Shown one piece after another: positions 1 through 11,254 of a DNA stretch of 58,683 bases. This DNA is from Nemertoderma westbladi (Eukaryota > Xenacoelomorpha > Nemertodermatida > Nemertodermatidae), in NCBI GenBank assembly GCA_032718475.1, contig JAUCBJ010003216.1:1-58683 (forward strand), written 5' to 3'. The position numbers and the translations under genes were made by a program. The notes under the pieces were generated by a model, which did not search any database, had not been told where the DNA came from, and saw only the letters and a list, made by a program, of their open reading frames with translations. The number at the start of each line of letters is the position of its first letter. Positions within the stretch are counted from its first letter, which is position 1.

Positions 1-600
1 TGGAAATGCGGTAGTGCTGTCGTATTTCAGTACCGTCTGACCGTAATGGTGTATAGGCCTATGTAGTTGGCAGTTGCTACCGGTCCGGTCAGCCAGTTGT
101 ACAGTCTGACAGTAGTAGGGTGGTACGGCGCCAACGGACCCTCTAAACTAATTCAGGACCGCAGTCCAGCACAGCAGTCCGTACTATTAGGGCCTACAGA
201 ATTCAGGAATTACAGAATTAGGCCTGTCCTGTACCAGTATACGTGATCTATAATCACTGCACCGGCACCACGGTAACAGTCAGCCAGTACCGTAAAACAC
301 CGAATACAGTATGATAGTATTGTCTGATTCCAGATTCAGGGATTGAGTATAGTACCGGTACAGGCAGACAGGCCACAATGGTATGATTTAGTCTCCTAGC
401 AACGAGCTGATGCCAAGCCTAATAATTTTTGGGTAATTATAACTGTAAGACAGTTACACAGATGCTGCACGAAGACCCCACGCAAATTCAACTTGGAAAA
501 TTTCTAAACTTTGGCCAGACTACATGTGTACCAAGTTTGGTTATATTCATTAACATTTGGCTGAGTTATTAACGTTTAAAATTGGACACAACAGAACGAC
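1..600. other. Non-coding, no gene seen
   Basis: No supported ORF. The stretch is rich in short CAGTAC, ACCGGT and AGGCCT words, resembling the composition of the BEL leader at 31-33 kb. It could be an old retroelement leader or intron sequence. I see no boundary that decides. Confidence 0.3.
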
Positions 601-648
601 AGAACAACAGATTGACAGAACAACAGATCGACAGAACAACAGATCGAC
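601..648. repeat. 16-bp tandem repeat, 3 copies
   Basis: Three tandem copies of agaacaacagatYgac, with partial matching sequence just upstream (acagaacgac). They lie next to the LINE fragment at 718-990 and are open in the same reverse frame only by chance. Confidence 0.8.
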
Positions 649-717
649 AGACACACCGATTGAGTTAGTGGTACCTGTAATCTGTATGCTAAGCTCGCTT
701 ACTTTCGTCGCTCGCCC

Positions 718-990
718 CACAGCCAGATGCCTGTCTTTCTTTTTTGATAACTCTTCAATTATCCTTCTAAGTGCCAAAATGGGCTCCATGGTCCCACCAC
801 CTTTACGGAACCCATTCTCCTGATTTCCACGGAGCAGTCTCTCAATGGGATCCCTGATGCGATTTAATAGAATTATATTGTATAGCTTTGCAGCAATCGA
901 GATCAACAAGATTCCGCGAAAATATTCATAGAGGAGAGGATTCGGTGACCCTTCTTGGGAACGGATACCAACTTATTGGTTTTCATTTTC
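718..990 (-). mobile_element. LINE reverse transcriptase fragment
   Basis: The reverse strand encodes part of a non-LTR RT: NKLV, VPKKG, an AAKLYN block, LLRGNQ, NGFRKG, and the ALRRIIEELSKKK segment. The same segment occurs, better preserved, in the plus-strand copy at 28350-28610, so both come from one family. This copy has a 3-nt insertion between NQ and NGFRK and a disrupted region upstream of LISIAAK. It stops abruptly after the HLAV segment, before the catalytic FVDFFKAFD block. It is a dead fragment in or beyond the last intron seen of the host gene. Confidence 0.8.
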
Positions 991-1660
991 ATTTAAAATT
1001 CACAGCAGCAAAACAATAAGAACAACAAGAAGATTCAATTAATAAATCAGTTGCGCAAATGTCGCATGCAGTTAAGCAGAAGCAAGAGACAAAACAAGTA
1101 ATCAGTCAACTGATGTCACTCAGCATAGCTGTAGGCTTCGCCACAAAAGTCAGAACAACAGAAATAATAGATACACAAAAATGTAAATAGAAATGTCAGG
1201 AATTAAAAGGGGGGTTTTGGAAACTCATATACTGGTGTACAATATAGGACCACAAAAATAATAATATTGCAATGGTTTTCTTATAATTACAGTAACGGGT
1301 TTACATAAAATAAATATACCTGTTCTATGAAGTCCATCATAAGAAGTAATTAAAGATAAACGTTTAAATAAAGTTAAAAATGTATAATAAATAATATGGT
1401 TAAGTGTTGAAAATTACATACTTTTTGATTTTAGAAATGAGGTAACAACATATAATTTCCAAATCTAGTGGTAGCAGTAGCCATTCGATATGTATTTAAA
1501 CACCCACCCCCCAAGTTTTATGTAGGAGAGTATCTCACATTGACCAAGAAGGCTATACCAATAATTATAGCTTTCCCGTGCATCTTAACATTTTTATTGA
1601 TACACCAGCCCACAGCTGCCCAACCATACATACAAGAATATATCGGTACAGTAATCTTAC
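991..1660. other. Intron or flank, nothing recognised
   Basis: AT-rich sequence without a supported ORF or repeat. Short open frames here (for example 1468-1707 plus) overlap the splice donor of the exon at 1661 and have no coding character. Confidence 0.4.
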
Positions 1661-1828
1661 TTTCACATATTCCAGAATCTCCTTTTGTATATCCATGTAC
1701 ACAATGACAGTCTGATTTCTCGTCTATCGATGCCTCGAATGACCTAAACTCGTCTGTAATTCTTTCTTCTTCGCTGTAAGCTGATTCACCACAATCACAT
1801 TTTTCACTTCCGTAATTGCAGTCAACAT
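1661..1828 (-). CDS. Host gene exon 15 (3'-most seen): six-Cys EGF-like module
   Basis: 168-bp exon, phase 1 to 1. The acceptor is TTAG at 1829-1832 (reverse) and the donor GTAAGA at 1655-1660. The product has C, then CDC, a long acidic 34-residue spacer rich in E, D and S, then CHC, VHGYTKG and a last C before the donor. This is the C, CxC, CxC, C pattern with an unusually long middle loop. The reading frame is open throughout. The gene continues to the left of the window, since the exon ends in a good donor. Confidence 0.85.
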
Positions 1829-2174
1829 CTAATTAAAAAATTAATTAATCGAATTGTTAAATTATAACATTTTGTTATTTAACAATTAAGCTTGTCCCTT
1901 ACACACATAGACTACACTATTACCAGACCATATCCGACTAGTATTTATAAATTATGAAAATTTATTAGATGCGAATTTATTATTGGAAGATAAAATATTA
2001 TGAACGAATCACAAACGTTTTTGACGGCAAATTAGCTCAGGTGTTTGAGGAGAAATAACGGGTTATGCATTATATGTTTTATATTAAAACTCAAGGACTG
2101 TATAATAAATTAATTACTAATAGAGCTAAAATATAAAATATGATTTATTTTTGTAAAAATACCTTACCACCCAC

Positions 2175-2297
2175 CTTGACATCCTGGCCCTCCGCTGGCA
2201 TTGGTGCTGAATATTGTAGAACCAGTTCTACATTTGCACAAAGAACCAATACATTGATTGTTACAAATATCTGGTCGGAGGTCTTTCTCGCAACGAT
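2175..2297 (-). CDS. Host gene exon 14: Cys-rich module
   Basis: 123-bp exon, phase 1 to 1. Acceptor TGGCAG and donor GTGGGT (2169-2174 on the plus strand), chosen because it alone keeps phase 1; a nearby GTAAGG would come after an in-frame stop. Residues include RCEKD, DICNNQC, LCKC and GCQG, giving six or seven cysteines in 41 codons. Confidence 0.8.
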
Positions 2298-2934
2298 CTG
2301 CCAATAGAAATACAATGAAGTTACACTGCAAAATACATTTTTTTGAAGCGGCCAGTTTACAACATTTATTAATTACAGCAGGGCAGATCTCTGATCTATC
2401 ATCGAAATGCACACTGAGTTCCAAGGTACTGGGAGACGTTCTGTTTTAGAGACGGTCTCTTTTAAGTCTCAACGATCTGATTGGAATGACATTGGGCCAG
2501 CTGCAGAGGAACATAGCCTATCCTATCCGCTAGTTTTGTAATTTCATTCTAAGTTAATGTCAAGGCCAAGGCTTATCTCAGTCAGAGTTTACGGTAACCA
2601 ATCAGGATTCAGCTTCAGAATGTACATATGTACATGAATATAAGGCTGCACTATCAGACTTGCCAATACATTCTGTATTATTTTTCGCTGCAATAGGGGG
2701 GGGGGGGGGGGGGGGGGGGGTGGTCCGTCCGATAATTTGTAAGTTGAAATATAAATCCCAGAAGAACGCTGCATTCAATTCCTCTGAACTTTTTTGCTAA
2801 AAATGAACTGGGGCGAAAAATGAACGAAATTTTTTATTCTTGCTAAAAATATAATTATTAAATAATAATATATCTTTACCTTGAAATCAAATTTGATGAA
2901 AAGGGTATTATTCATTTGTTAAATAACGTGCTGC
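2298..2934. other. Intron; poly-G tract at 2696-2720
   Basis: No gene. It contains a run of 25 G (2696-2720), one of several long G or C homopolymers in this window. The rest is AT-rich intron with no recognised repeat. Confidence 0.6.
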
Positions 2935-3960
2935 TTGAAGGCTTGTCAAAAAACAACACCCCGCATAGGAGGGATGGGCCTATGGGACCCTATAGTGGAA
3001 GCTACTCCTACCTACAACACAACCCGGGCCGGAACTCAGTCCCTCAGCCGGGCAATCATCGGGGTTGAACCCTTCTCCCTGGTAGATCACCTCGCTTGTC
3101 TTCAGGGGGCTCGCAAAGTGGGGCGAACACTACAGCTTGCACGGGAGGACACCGGGTTCAAGGAGGCGAACGAAGACATGTCACAGACCCGACGACGCAC
3201 AGTACAACGAGCTGTTGACTACCGTACCAGCCGCTGGATTTCCTGTCTCCCCCATGCAGAGCATCACCTCGACCTTTCTCCTCGTGAGTTCCGGGATGCG
3301 GTGGCCATCCGCTATGGTCGGCCCCTCGCCTCGGTTCCAAGCCGGTGCGATGGGTGCGGGGCCCCCTTCGATCTTAACCACGGGTTAAATTGCAAGAAAG
3401 GAGGTCTCGTCATCCAGTGCCACAATGAGCTACGTGACGTTGTGGGCGACCTGGCGGCGGCGGCGTTCAGGCCCTGCAATGTTACTTGCGAGCCGGTCGT
3501 TCGGGAGCAGCAGGGGGTCGACAGAGCTTCTGGTCTTCGGTGTGACGTGGGCATTCGGGGGGCGTTTAACCCGCAGACCCAGGCGTTGATCGACATCAGG
3601 TTGGTTAACCTTGACGCCGGGTCTCATGCGGGGTGCTCCCCGATGTCAGTCCTCGAGTCAGCCGAAGACAAGAAGAAGCGACTCTACTCCGACGCAGTCT
3701 GGGCGCGGCGTGGCGACTTCTTGCCATACCTCGCCTCCTGCGACGGAGTGTTGGCCCCCCAAGCGGACAAGCTCCTCAGGACCATTGCCCCGAAGCTCCA
3801 CCAAGCGTGGGGGAGACCCTACAACATGGTGATGGGGTGGGTCCGTACCCGGGTCCAGCTGGTTATCGTTCGTGGGGCTTCCCATTGCCTTAGAGGGTCG
3901 CGGACGAAATGGCGTAGCGGGCTCGGGCTGGATAACGGCGCTGGGATGCCATTAACAAAC
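2935..3960 (+). mobile_element. 3' fragment of a LINE with restriction-like endonuclease
   Basis: One open frame (2935-3999, 354 codons; the 3' limit of real coding is about 3940) matches the C-terminal region of non-LTR retrotransposons that carry a restriction-like endonuclease, as in R2, R4 and NeSL-type elements. Visible landmarks: GGMGLWDP at the start; LSPREFRDAVAIRYG; the zinc motif CDGCGAPFDLNHGLNCKKGG (a CCHC knuckle); the endonuclease core with CDVGIRG and LIDIRLVN; EDKKKRLY; MGWVRTR; and a closing RGSRTKWRS. There is no RT catalytic domain, so the copy is 5'-truncated, as is usual after incomplete reverse transcription. It is much more GC-rich than the AT-rich intron around it, and the composition changes abruptly at both edges. 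The frame is intact over 1 kb, which suggests a fairly recent insertion. Confidence 0.85.
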
Positions 3961-4402
3961 GTTTTGCTAAAACATTTTGCTGTGTGGTATTGTATGTAAT
4001 AAATCAATGGTGCATTTATTAGTTTACTGATTTAAATATTCCACTTTAATATAAGTTGTTGGTATTATGACGTAATTATCCTATGATAGAAACCAAGATT
4101 AATAGAATCTGATGAATCAGAAGAATCTGATTCATTTTTTAATAGATTTCCATTTCACACCAATTTTTTGATGACATAGGCATTAGACAATAAATCATAC
4201 CATTAAATATTTACTACAAATCATTTTCCCATTTCTGATATTTCAGAATTTTAGCCTTTTCCAGAATTGCCCTACATATTTTTAATGGCGTTTTAAAATA
4301 GAGACTTCTTTGAAATTAAACACTTCACTAATCCCTTCACTTCAATCATTGAACTGACACAACTGAATCAATTATATATAATCAGTACTGCAGTTTACTA
4401 AC

Positions 4403-4586
4403 CGGTACAACGACCTTTACCATCAGATGCGAACCCACGGCCACATTTGCATGTCTTCGGATCACCTTCATCTCTACATAAACAGTTTTCGCTAAGAGGT
4501 TCACAAACTATATGTTGACATGATCTCCCCTCGGTTGGTATGTACCCTGGTTTACAATGTCCCGCAGCATCGCAACCTTCTAATTC
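4403..4586 (-). CDS. Host gene exon 13: Cys-rich EGF-like module
   Basis: 184-bp exon, phase 0 to 1. The acceptor is CTGTAG, just right of 4586; this start was preferred over a TTAG seven bases inside because only phase 0 fits the donor of exon 12. The donor is GTTAGT (4397-4402). Residues: EGCDAAGHCKPGY, a C, VCEP, NCLC, TCKCGRGF and a final C. It holds one complete CxC/CxC module plus an N-terminal half module. Confidence 0.82.
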
Positions 4587-5505
4587 CTACAGATCAAACA
4601 TTAAATAGCTTGTTAATCGACCTCAAGTACCAGTTCTCTTTATAGATTCTACCTATTTCAACTACTATAAACTTGCCGCTATAGTATTGCAAACTGTCTC
4701 TTTTTGCTTAGAATAATTATTATAGATTTTTTAAATAATTATTTAAGGTGACCCCATTGATAGCAAATGAACAAAAATATATCTACAGCCTAAATAGGTC
4801 CCTTACGATCACTAGTTTCGTTTTTTGTGTTTGATAAACACCGCCTCTGTTATGTAATCGCACCATGATGACCCATATAGTGTCATTTTCTGATGACACA
4901 GACCACCCCCACCCCCCCCCCCCCCCCTCCAATTTTTATATTACGACTAATGTGAAGAAGTCCGTATCTACAGAAAATTAGAGAGTATATGACGGGTCAT
5001 GATGTATTTTCCTTATTATGTTCAATCCATGAATGTTCAAGTATAAATGTTACTGTAGCGACCACTGCTACAGGATAATTTTAAGCAATAATAAAGCGGC
5101 CTCGGAGGGAAACGTAATGGAAGATAATCTCAACCAATAAACCACACGGGAAGCTTCGGTGCAATAATACTGTAATTTGAGCATTTTTATGTGGTAGCAG
5201 AGAAACGGCCACCTTTAGCAGGTGAATACTAACAGCTGACTCAGACGTTGGGCCAATCAGAGCCTATTGTAAGGCTATTTGGATTCATATTGAGTATGGT
5301 TACTTAAATCAGTGTAATACCATACCAGTATTACTAGTTTAGTTGTGTGAAGGTATTAGATCGATAGGATGTGTTAGCGAATTAGTTTTTACCGGTTAAG
5401 TTACTAGTAAGATTTCTCATTAAGTTTGTGCAATATCAAATCAATATACAAGTTCATCAGTAAACTCAAGTAGGCCTACATTATTCGATCACCTATCAGC
5501 GATTA
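4587..5505. other. Intron; poly-C at 4912-4927; left flank of TIR transposon
   Basis: No gene seen. It holds a 16-C run and AT-rich sequence. At its right end is atta (5502-5505), the left copy of the target duplication of the transposon that follows. Confidence 0.5.
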
Positions 5506-5531
5506 GGGTTGTTCTCACAAAAAGTGGCCAA
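5506..5531 (+). repeat. Left terminal inverted repeat
   Basis: 26-bp TIR of the 4.2-kb transposon, starting GGGTTGTTCTCAC and ending GTGGCCAA. It matches the reverse complement of 9708-9733 except one T/C. Confidence 0.85.
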
Positions 5532-5683
5532 GATTTTGTGAAAAAAATGTCAATTTCTTTTTTGTCAAAACTATACAAATATATATATGCTTCGAGAGCT
5601 CTCGATGAGGCGATTTCGAATATACTAGTGGGCCGTTTTATTAGTAAATTCGTAAGGGTTTATTCGTCAAAAACCCACAGAAA

Positions 5684-5807
5684 TGTCCACAATGTAACAT
5701 GTTGTCCCTGGTGTAACGCTACTTCTTAGCCAATCAGAAGCCTCCCTTTCACATAACGCAAAACTACTGTCCACAAACTAACTATTTGTCTCGAATGTAA
5801 CGCTACT
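5684..5807. repeat. Left subterminal repeats of the transposon
   Basis: Two copies, at 5684-5720 and 5768-5807, each pair a gtccaca word with a downstream tgtaacgctac word. Both are followed by a ttagccaatcag word. The inverse form (gcgttacat...ggac) recurs at the other end, which suggests transposase-binding sites. Confidence 0.6.
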
Positions 5808-6015
5808 TGTTAGCCAATCAGTATCCAGGATTTAAAATATATACCAGGAATTCAACAGTCACTTGTATGTCATGTAATGCCACTTTCATAATTAGTCGTA
5901 ACTTAAGATTTATTGACCCAATGGCTAAAAAATATTATTTTCAAATCCGCAAATTATTTAGTTTGTATTATTGCATATAAAACATGAATTATATACATAC
6001 AATTGAACAAAATAG

Positions 6016-8384
6016 TTAATGGAATCCATAAAACTTCACAAAACTACTCAGAGCAACGTCATCATCTTCATCAATGTCGTCACCAACCTCGTCCATCTCG
6101 TCACCAACCTCGTCCATATCTTCACCGACCTCATCCATCTCATCACCAACCTCATCCATATCGCCACCGACCTCGCCCATCTCGTCACAAACCTCGTCCA
6201 TATCACCACCGACCTCGTCCATCTCGTCACAAACCTCGTCCTTATCACCACCGACCTCGTCCATCTCGTCACAATCCTCGTCCATATCGTCATCATCGAC
6301 ATTATCATCAAAATCCATCGCACCTGTCAGTTCACATAAGTCGGAAACTTCATATAGACTACCTTCACTCTCTTCATCACTAAGCTCAGCTGTAACACCA
6401 TCATGAACTTCATCTCGAAGTCCTTCACCTGTAACACCTTCACAACACGCTTAATTCCGTGTGAATGACATAATAATTTGCAATTACAATTGCATGACAT
6501 TGACTTCAGAAGTACTGTTCTAGAACTGCAAATAAAGGTAACATCATGAGCTTTTCCTAAGCCCTTTAGTGCATTCACATCTCGCTCCATAAGAAACGCC
6601 TTCGCCTTCATGATGTCTTCCGAAGTATATGGGAGGACTTCAATGGTTACTTTTGATTTTAGTAGAATCACCAAACCATGAAACGAGAGTGTATCACTGC
6701 CAATGTGCATTCCTATTACTGAATCTAATGTTCACTTTACAGTTCCCCCCAGTCCATCGGCTGGACCTTTGCCGTGTTGTGCTTCAAGAAATATCCACCG
6801 AAGATTGACTTCCTTCTCTTTCACATAATCTTGGAATAAAGCTACAATATATCTGTTACGATATTGTCCCATTGGGGAATCTGAAAAAATTGTTAAATTT
6901 CTAACTTCAGTAGTTATAACAATATCTAACACATGTTTAACACTGGCAAATACCGCAGGAGCAGTATGATCAGTTGCGGTACTAATCGCAACAAATGACA
7001 TTGGGTTCTCTAAATCATTCCCCTTCCAAGCAAACATTGGGTGCAACGAGATTGACCTTTTCTCATAATACGCACCATGGATCTCACCAGGATTTGGTGG
7101 GTGATAATTCTCCGACCAGTCAATGTGAAGTACCACACTATTCTCCTGGCATGCGGCCTTCGCACCTTTAATGGCTGAAAATTGTGCTTTCATTCTTTCA
7201 ATATGAGCTTTGAGTTTGTCAGTTCCTTTAAAAAAATATCACTTAGTGGTCCTGAGCACATATTCCGAAATACCTTGCACCAAAATCGCCTGTTTGTTTC
7301 AACATCTAAGTCCCTCAACCATTGTTGAACAACAACAACCCTGTTTGGTGGCTGGAGATTCCTTACCCAGTCAGTGCATTGATAAGCAAGTTTGGTTGCC
7401 AATGTGCCCAAAGGCAACAACTTATCTGATACTAGACTTTCTGCCATTAGTTGTGGATTATCACAAATGACACATAAGCAAATACCCAATCCGACAATTT
7501 AGATTTGACTACGTCCTGAGGCCAGTACATGAAGAATAGCTTGCAGAATAAAGAATAGCTTATATCAATGCATTTTTCCACAATAAATCTTTCGTGTATG
7601 ATTTCTAGGCTCTCCATTTGATATCGTAGGGGAATTCCGGACTTAAGGGAACCTAATTTATCGTCAATAGGTTTTTTCCGTTTATCAGGGCACTGTTTCG
7701 AGACGTCCTCTTGTCTGGCAAAGCTAACAACTGCTGCACGTCGACTATCTTCCTTTAATTGTTTAGGAGCATTTCGCAAACGGATTCTACACCCAGCTTT
7801 TCGATATTTGTTAACAAGTCGTGTTTTTTGTCCAAAAATATTCCTTTTTGTACGTGGGGTTAATGATTTTGCTACTGATTGTAATAATTGGTGTTCTTCC
7901 GGCAATTTTGGAGAAACTACCTTAGGTTGTGATTTTGACTTAGCAAATACATTCCTAGCTAGCATTTATCGCAATCTCATATTATTCTCATATCTCATAT
8001 CTTACTTTCATAATGGAGCTATTCCTCTAGTAGAAGAATATCGCTATTTTTCTTTGCGATTAAACGCCGACGGCGATTACGACAAGAACCACTATCAGTG
8101 ATACCGGGGGTGACACTTTTTTCCGGTGTTTTCTCCTTAACCACTGCTTTTTCTTTAAGTGTATTTATTTCACTACGAGTTCTTGGCTCCATTTTTCGTT
8201 TTTCAATAAGTCGCTTGGAAACTTTTTCATTTATTCGCTGACGGTATACTTCATATCCACATTCAGCAATTTGTCTTTCTCTATATCTTTTTACTCGTTC
8301 TCGAGTTTTTTCTCGAGAAATGCGCTTCTTTTCGATCCCATTTCCATCACAACTCACAACTTTAGGCTTACCCATACTCACCAT
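6016..8384 (-). pseudogene. Disrupted transposase with DDE-like domain and acidic tail
   Basis: Five open pieces on the minus strand are collinear with one protein type. The N-terminus (8384-8019) is very basic, with RERVKRYRERQ and KVSKRLIEKRK repeats. The middle (7965-7447 and 7489-7190) includes a CLCVICDNPQLM segment. The catalytic-like part (7193-6732) has VVLHIDWSENY, IFSDSPMGQYRNR, and HGKGPADGLGG followed by TVK. A C-terminal piece (6710 to about 6450) follows. An acidic heptad-repeat tail (about 6430-6016) ends the gene. The D, D and later E/D residues in the three blocks suggest a DDE/DDD transposase. Frame changes occur at about 8000, 7490, 7226-7232 (a run of seven T in the coding strand), 6730 and 6450, so the copy is dead or has undetected introns. 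The family has been seen in many invertebrate genomes; I do not know its accepted name. Confidence 0.75.
6074..6290 (-). repeat. 21-bp coding tandem repeat: acidic heptads
   Basis: About ten degenerate 21-bp units (plus-strand form ctcgtccatctcgtcacca then ac). On the minus strand each encodes a heptapeptide of type V-G/C-D/G-E/D-M-D-E. The frame is intact across the array and lies in the transposase C-terminal tail. Substitutions in the array mostly preserve acidic residues, so it looks like selected coding sequence when active. Confidence 0.75.
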
Positions 8385-9707
8385 AACCTACATTAAAACT
8401 AAACTCAATGAAAACATATTAGACTTAAGGCCCCTCCATACTGGCTGCTCCATGTGCTGCTGCGTGCTGGCACCAGTGGAAACATAGCAAAATCGGCATG
8501 CTTACAAAAACAGAGCTAAGATTGGCACTTAGGAAAGAAAATAATCAGAGCTTAGTCAGATCAGATTATCGGCAAATGCGTCTTATCAGACGTCATGCCA
8601 GGCAGCATTGAATATGCGTACCGCTACCATGCACGATAAAGGAAAAAAAGTGGTCTCAAATCAGTTAAACTCATCATACCACTCATATGGGTATGGGTAC
8701 GGATACGGTACTAGACTCAGACAGGATAGTACAGTCACTATAGTACTGTAGTACAGACACTATAGTACTATATTAGAGTAGTTTATACTAAATACTGAAA
8801 TACAGAAATCATGGACTATTGCTAGATTGACCCTGACTGCCTGATTTGCAAAAAGAAACGCCATCCACTCCCACTGCTAGGGCTTTTGAGGCCCAACTGT
8901 GTTACATGGTGGACATGTCTCAAGTGTAACGCTATTGCTTGTGACAGCGTTACATGCGTTACATGATGGACATTGAAGACATTTTTCATTAGCATGACGT
9001 TGGCTATAGTCTGTTTTCAACTATATTAGAATCTAATATGTGATTCGATAGATCTGCGATTGGTATTTCATATGGAGCCCTCAATGGTATCGATATGATT
9101 ACTAACGCAAAAGTTATCGCTATTCAAAGTAGCGTTACATTGAGGACAATCCTAATGACGGTATTTTTTGTAGATTTATGTTTTCACACAATGCTCGAGT
9201 TCTAATAACGAATTCGTATAATTATTTTACCCTCTGATAGCTAAATAAATCGCCGTTTAGCTCTCTTGGAGATGTTGTGAATAAATAAAAAAAAACCAAG
9301 TTATGAAAACGAGCGTTACATGGTGGACAAAATCCTAGTGACGGCGTAACTAGTTGTTAGTAAATAGTAAATATATTAAATGTGAGTAGCTTCGGTTGAA
9401 AACCACCAATACCATATGAAAGAGCATTAAATTGGCTTTATTTTGATGTATATGTGGAACCTTTGCTTTTATTACTTTAGCTCAGAAGCCAAATATTTAA
9501 AAATAATTCAATGTGACATTTCAAAAAACATGCATTTTCGATATTTGTAATGGTGTCATTCTCTAGGTTGTGAATGGAAGCTGTTTAAAATTTGCTGAAA
9601 TATGAGCAGATTTCTGCTCTTCCGAATGGTATATTGGTTCATTGGGTTAAATCTGTGTCGTTTGGAAATATAACCGTGCCTAAGCATGGACATTTTGACA
9701 AAAAAGT
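8385..9707. other. 5' non-coding part of transposon with subterminal repeats
   Basis: No ORF belongs here. Copies of a gcgttacat...ggac motif occur at 8901-8933, 8946-8976, 9131-9150 and 9311-9330. It probably holds the transposase promoter, but I see no clear TATA element to assign. Confidence 0.55.
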
Positions 9708-9733
9708 TTGGCCACTTTTTGTGAGAACGACCC
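9708..9733 (-). repeat. Right terminal inverted repeat
   Basis: Reverse complement reads GGGTCGTTCTCAC...GTGGCCAA. It is followed directly by the target duplication atta (9734-9737). Confidence 0.85.
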
Positions 9734-9950
9734 ATTAATATATTATTGTTCATCGAAACACTCAGACTTATTAACCATACTCCACAATCATCAGCATTTC
9801 TGACTGACCGCGTAAGACGCGCACACTAGCTTAATTAGTAATATACTATAGATAAATACAATAAAATAAATTAGCACAGTTGATATTTACACAAACATTA
9901 CAAATGTAAATTTTAAGTTCTCACAAGGCTCACCCAACAAATAACCTTAC

Positions 9951-10108
9951 CGGGCCGACGCACTCCGTGATGCAAAATCCAGAAATTCTCTCAGGATATT
10001 TAACTTGTGGCGCAATGAACCCGGGATCACAGGAACAATCTAAACCTTCTTCATTGCAAGTACAATGATCTTTGTTTTCTAAATCGGATTTAATGTCGAA
10101 ACACTCGG
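9951..10108 (-). CDS. Host gene exon 12: six-Cys EGF-like module
   Basis: 158-bp exon, phase 1 to 0. Acceptor TTTTTCAG and donor GTAAGG (9945-9950). Residues: AECFD, HCTC, DCSCDPGF, GFC and TECVGP. This is the full C, CxC, CxC, C pattern plus one extra Cys. Its phase-0 end matches the phase-0 start of exon 13. Confidence 0.85.
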
Positions 10109-11149
10109 CTGAAAAATGATTCATTCAGTTGCTCATTAAAACAAGTATAATATATATATCATATATAATCAGCAAGCAGCATTTCATGTGTGTTATATTG
10201 AGAATTATATTATTCTATTAAATCATAAAATAAAGTAATAGGAACGCATTAAATAATAAAATAAAGTAATAGGAACACATTTTAAACAACCATGTTCAGC
10301 ATGATCCGGTCTCTTGAATAGTAAAATAATAATAATATAATATAATATTGGTCTGACCAATATGTTCTTCATTCAACACAAGATTATATTATATTATATT
10401 ATTATATACATATATTGCATATCAACAAAGTAGTGCCGCCACAACTCCCTATCTACATGACGTTTGCGAGATTATCCACATATTCAAGGAATATGCCCCT
10501 TAAGCTCATGTAAAAAACGTCGTCGTAAAAATCTCTACAAAATGTAAGATCATATTCATTCTCGCTCTTCCAATCATATCGTAGGCATTCGAAGGTTGTG
10601 CACTCCACTTGATTTCCGGATCCATTTGCTTTCGCCATGAGGACCAGCCAGTGCACAATCGTGAGTTTTGGCGGCGTCATGGAGTGTAAAAAGCTCTGAC
10701 AGCCCATGACTCTCTTGGGACGCCTCTTAAGGGACACTGGCCTTGAATATGAGGATTATCTAACAAATGTCATGAGTTAGTGTCATGAGTTGCGGCGGAG
10801 AAATTTTGTCGACAAGATGGCACCACATATATATGATATATATTATAAAATTAAGCTGCAATGCCGCATTCCGATGGTAGTAGTCCGCAAACATGATCGG
10901 AACTAGCAGCTGTCCTCCACATGCTGAAGCATACCACCTTTAGAGCTTATTACACACATACGATCAGACATTTCCTATTGAGCTACAAACACTCGATCAT
11001 TTTAAAGACATGAGGGTAGACATGTATACATTGTGTACAACAGTACATAGAATTGTTAACAAGCACGGAAAACGCGAATCAATGCATGGCATGGATACAA
11101 TATAACAAATGAACTTTAACTAATTAAATTAAATTTAAATTTAGCTAAC
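10109..11149. other. Intron with AT-rich inverted repeat; no gene
   Basis: At 10323-10405, (ataat)n-type sequence is inverted around ttggtctgaccaa, so it could form a long AT hairpin. A 94-codon minus-strand frame at 10453-10737 has no recognisable motif or splice context and is not called. Confidence 0.5.
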
Positions 11150-11254
11150 CGGCACATGCGCCATCTGATTGAAAATCTACTAGGAAATTGTTGAGGCACC
11201 GACATTCATTAAATTCATTGCAAATGCAGCCACTGGCCCCTTGAACGCATTCAG
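11150..11254 (-). CDS. Host gene exon 11: compact six-Cys module
   Basis: 105-bp exon, the shortest seen, phase 1 to 1. Acceptor TTATAG and donor GTTAGC (11144-11149). It encodes exactly one module: AEC, GCIC, ECRC and GACA, showing the repeat unit is about 35 residues at minimum. Confidence 0.85.

Larger units (their letters stand above)
5506..9733 (-). mobile_element. TIR DNA transposon, 4228 bp, decayed but with both ends
   Basis: The left end at 5506-5531 (GGGTTGTTCTCACAAAAAGT, then GGCCAA) is repeated inverted at 9708-9733 with one mismatch in 26 bp. The element is flanked by atta at 5502-5505 and 9734-9737, a 4-bp target duplication. It encloses a disrupted transposase gene on the minus strand (6016-8384). 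Near the ends are several copies of a GTTACATGRTGGAC-like subterminal motif. A 4-bp duplication and GGG-starting ends are compatible with Sola-type elements, but this assignment is inference. It is inserted in an intron (exons 12-13) of the host gene. Confidence 0.85.

Noticed and set aside
9760-9840. Possible extra host exon between exons 12 and 13
   Set aside because: A short Cys-containing frame exists on the minus strand, but its donor phase does not fit. Choosing the phase-0 acceptor of exon 13 removes any need for it.
10453-10737. 94-codon minus-strand frame
   Set aside because: No recognisable motif, no matching splice signals in the phase chain of the host gene.
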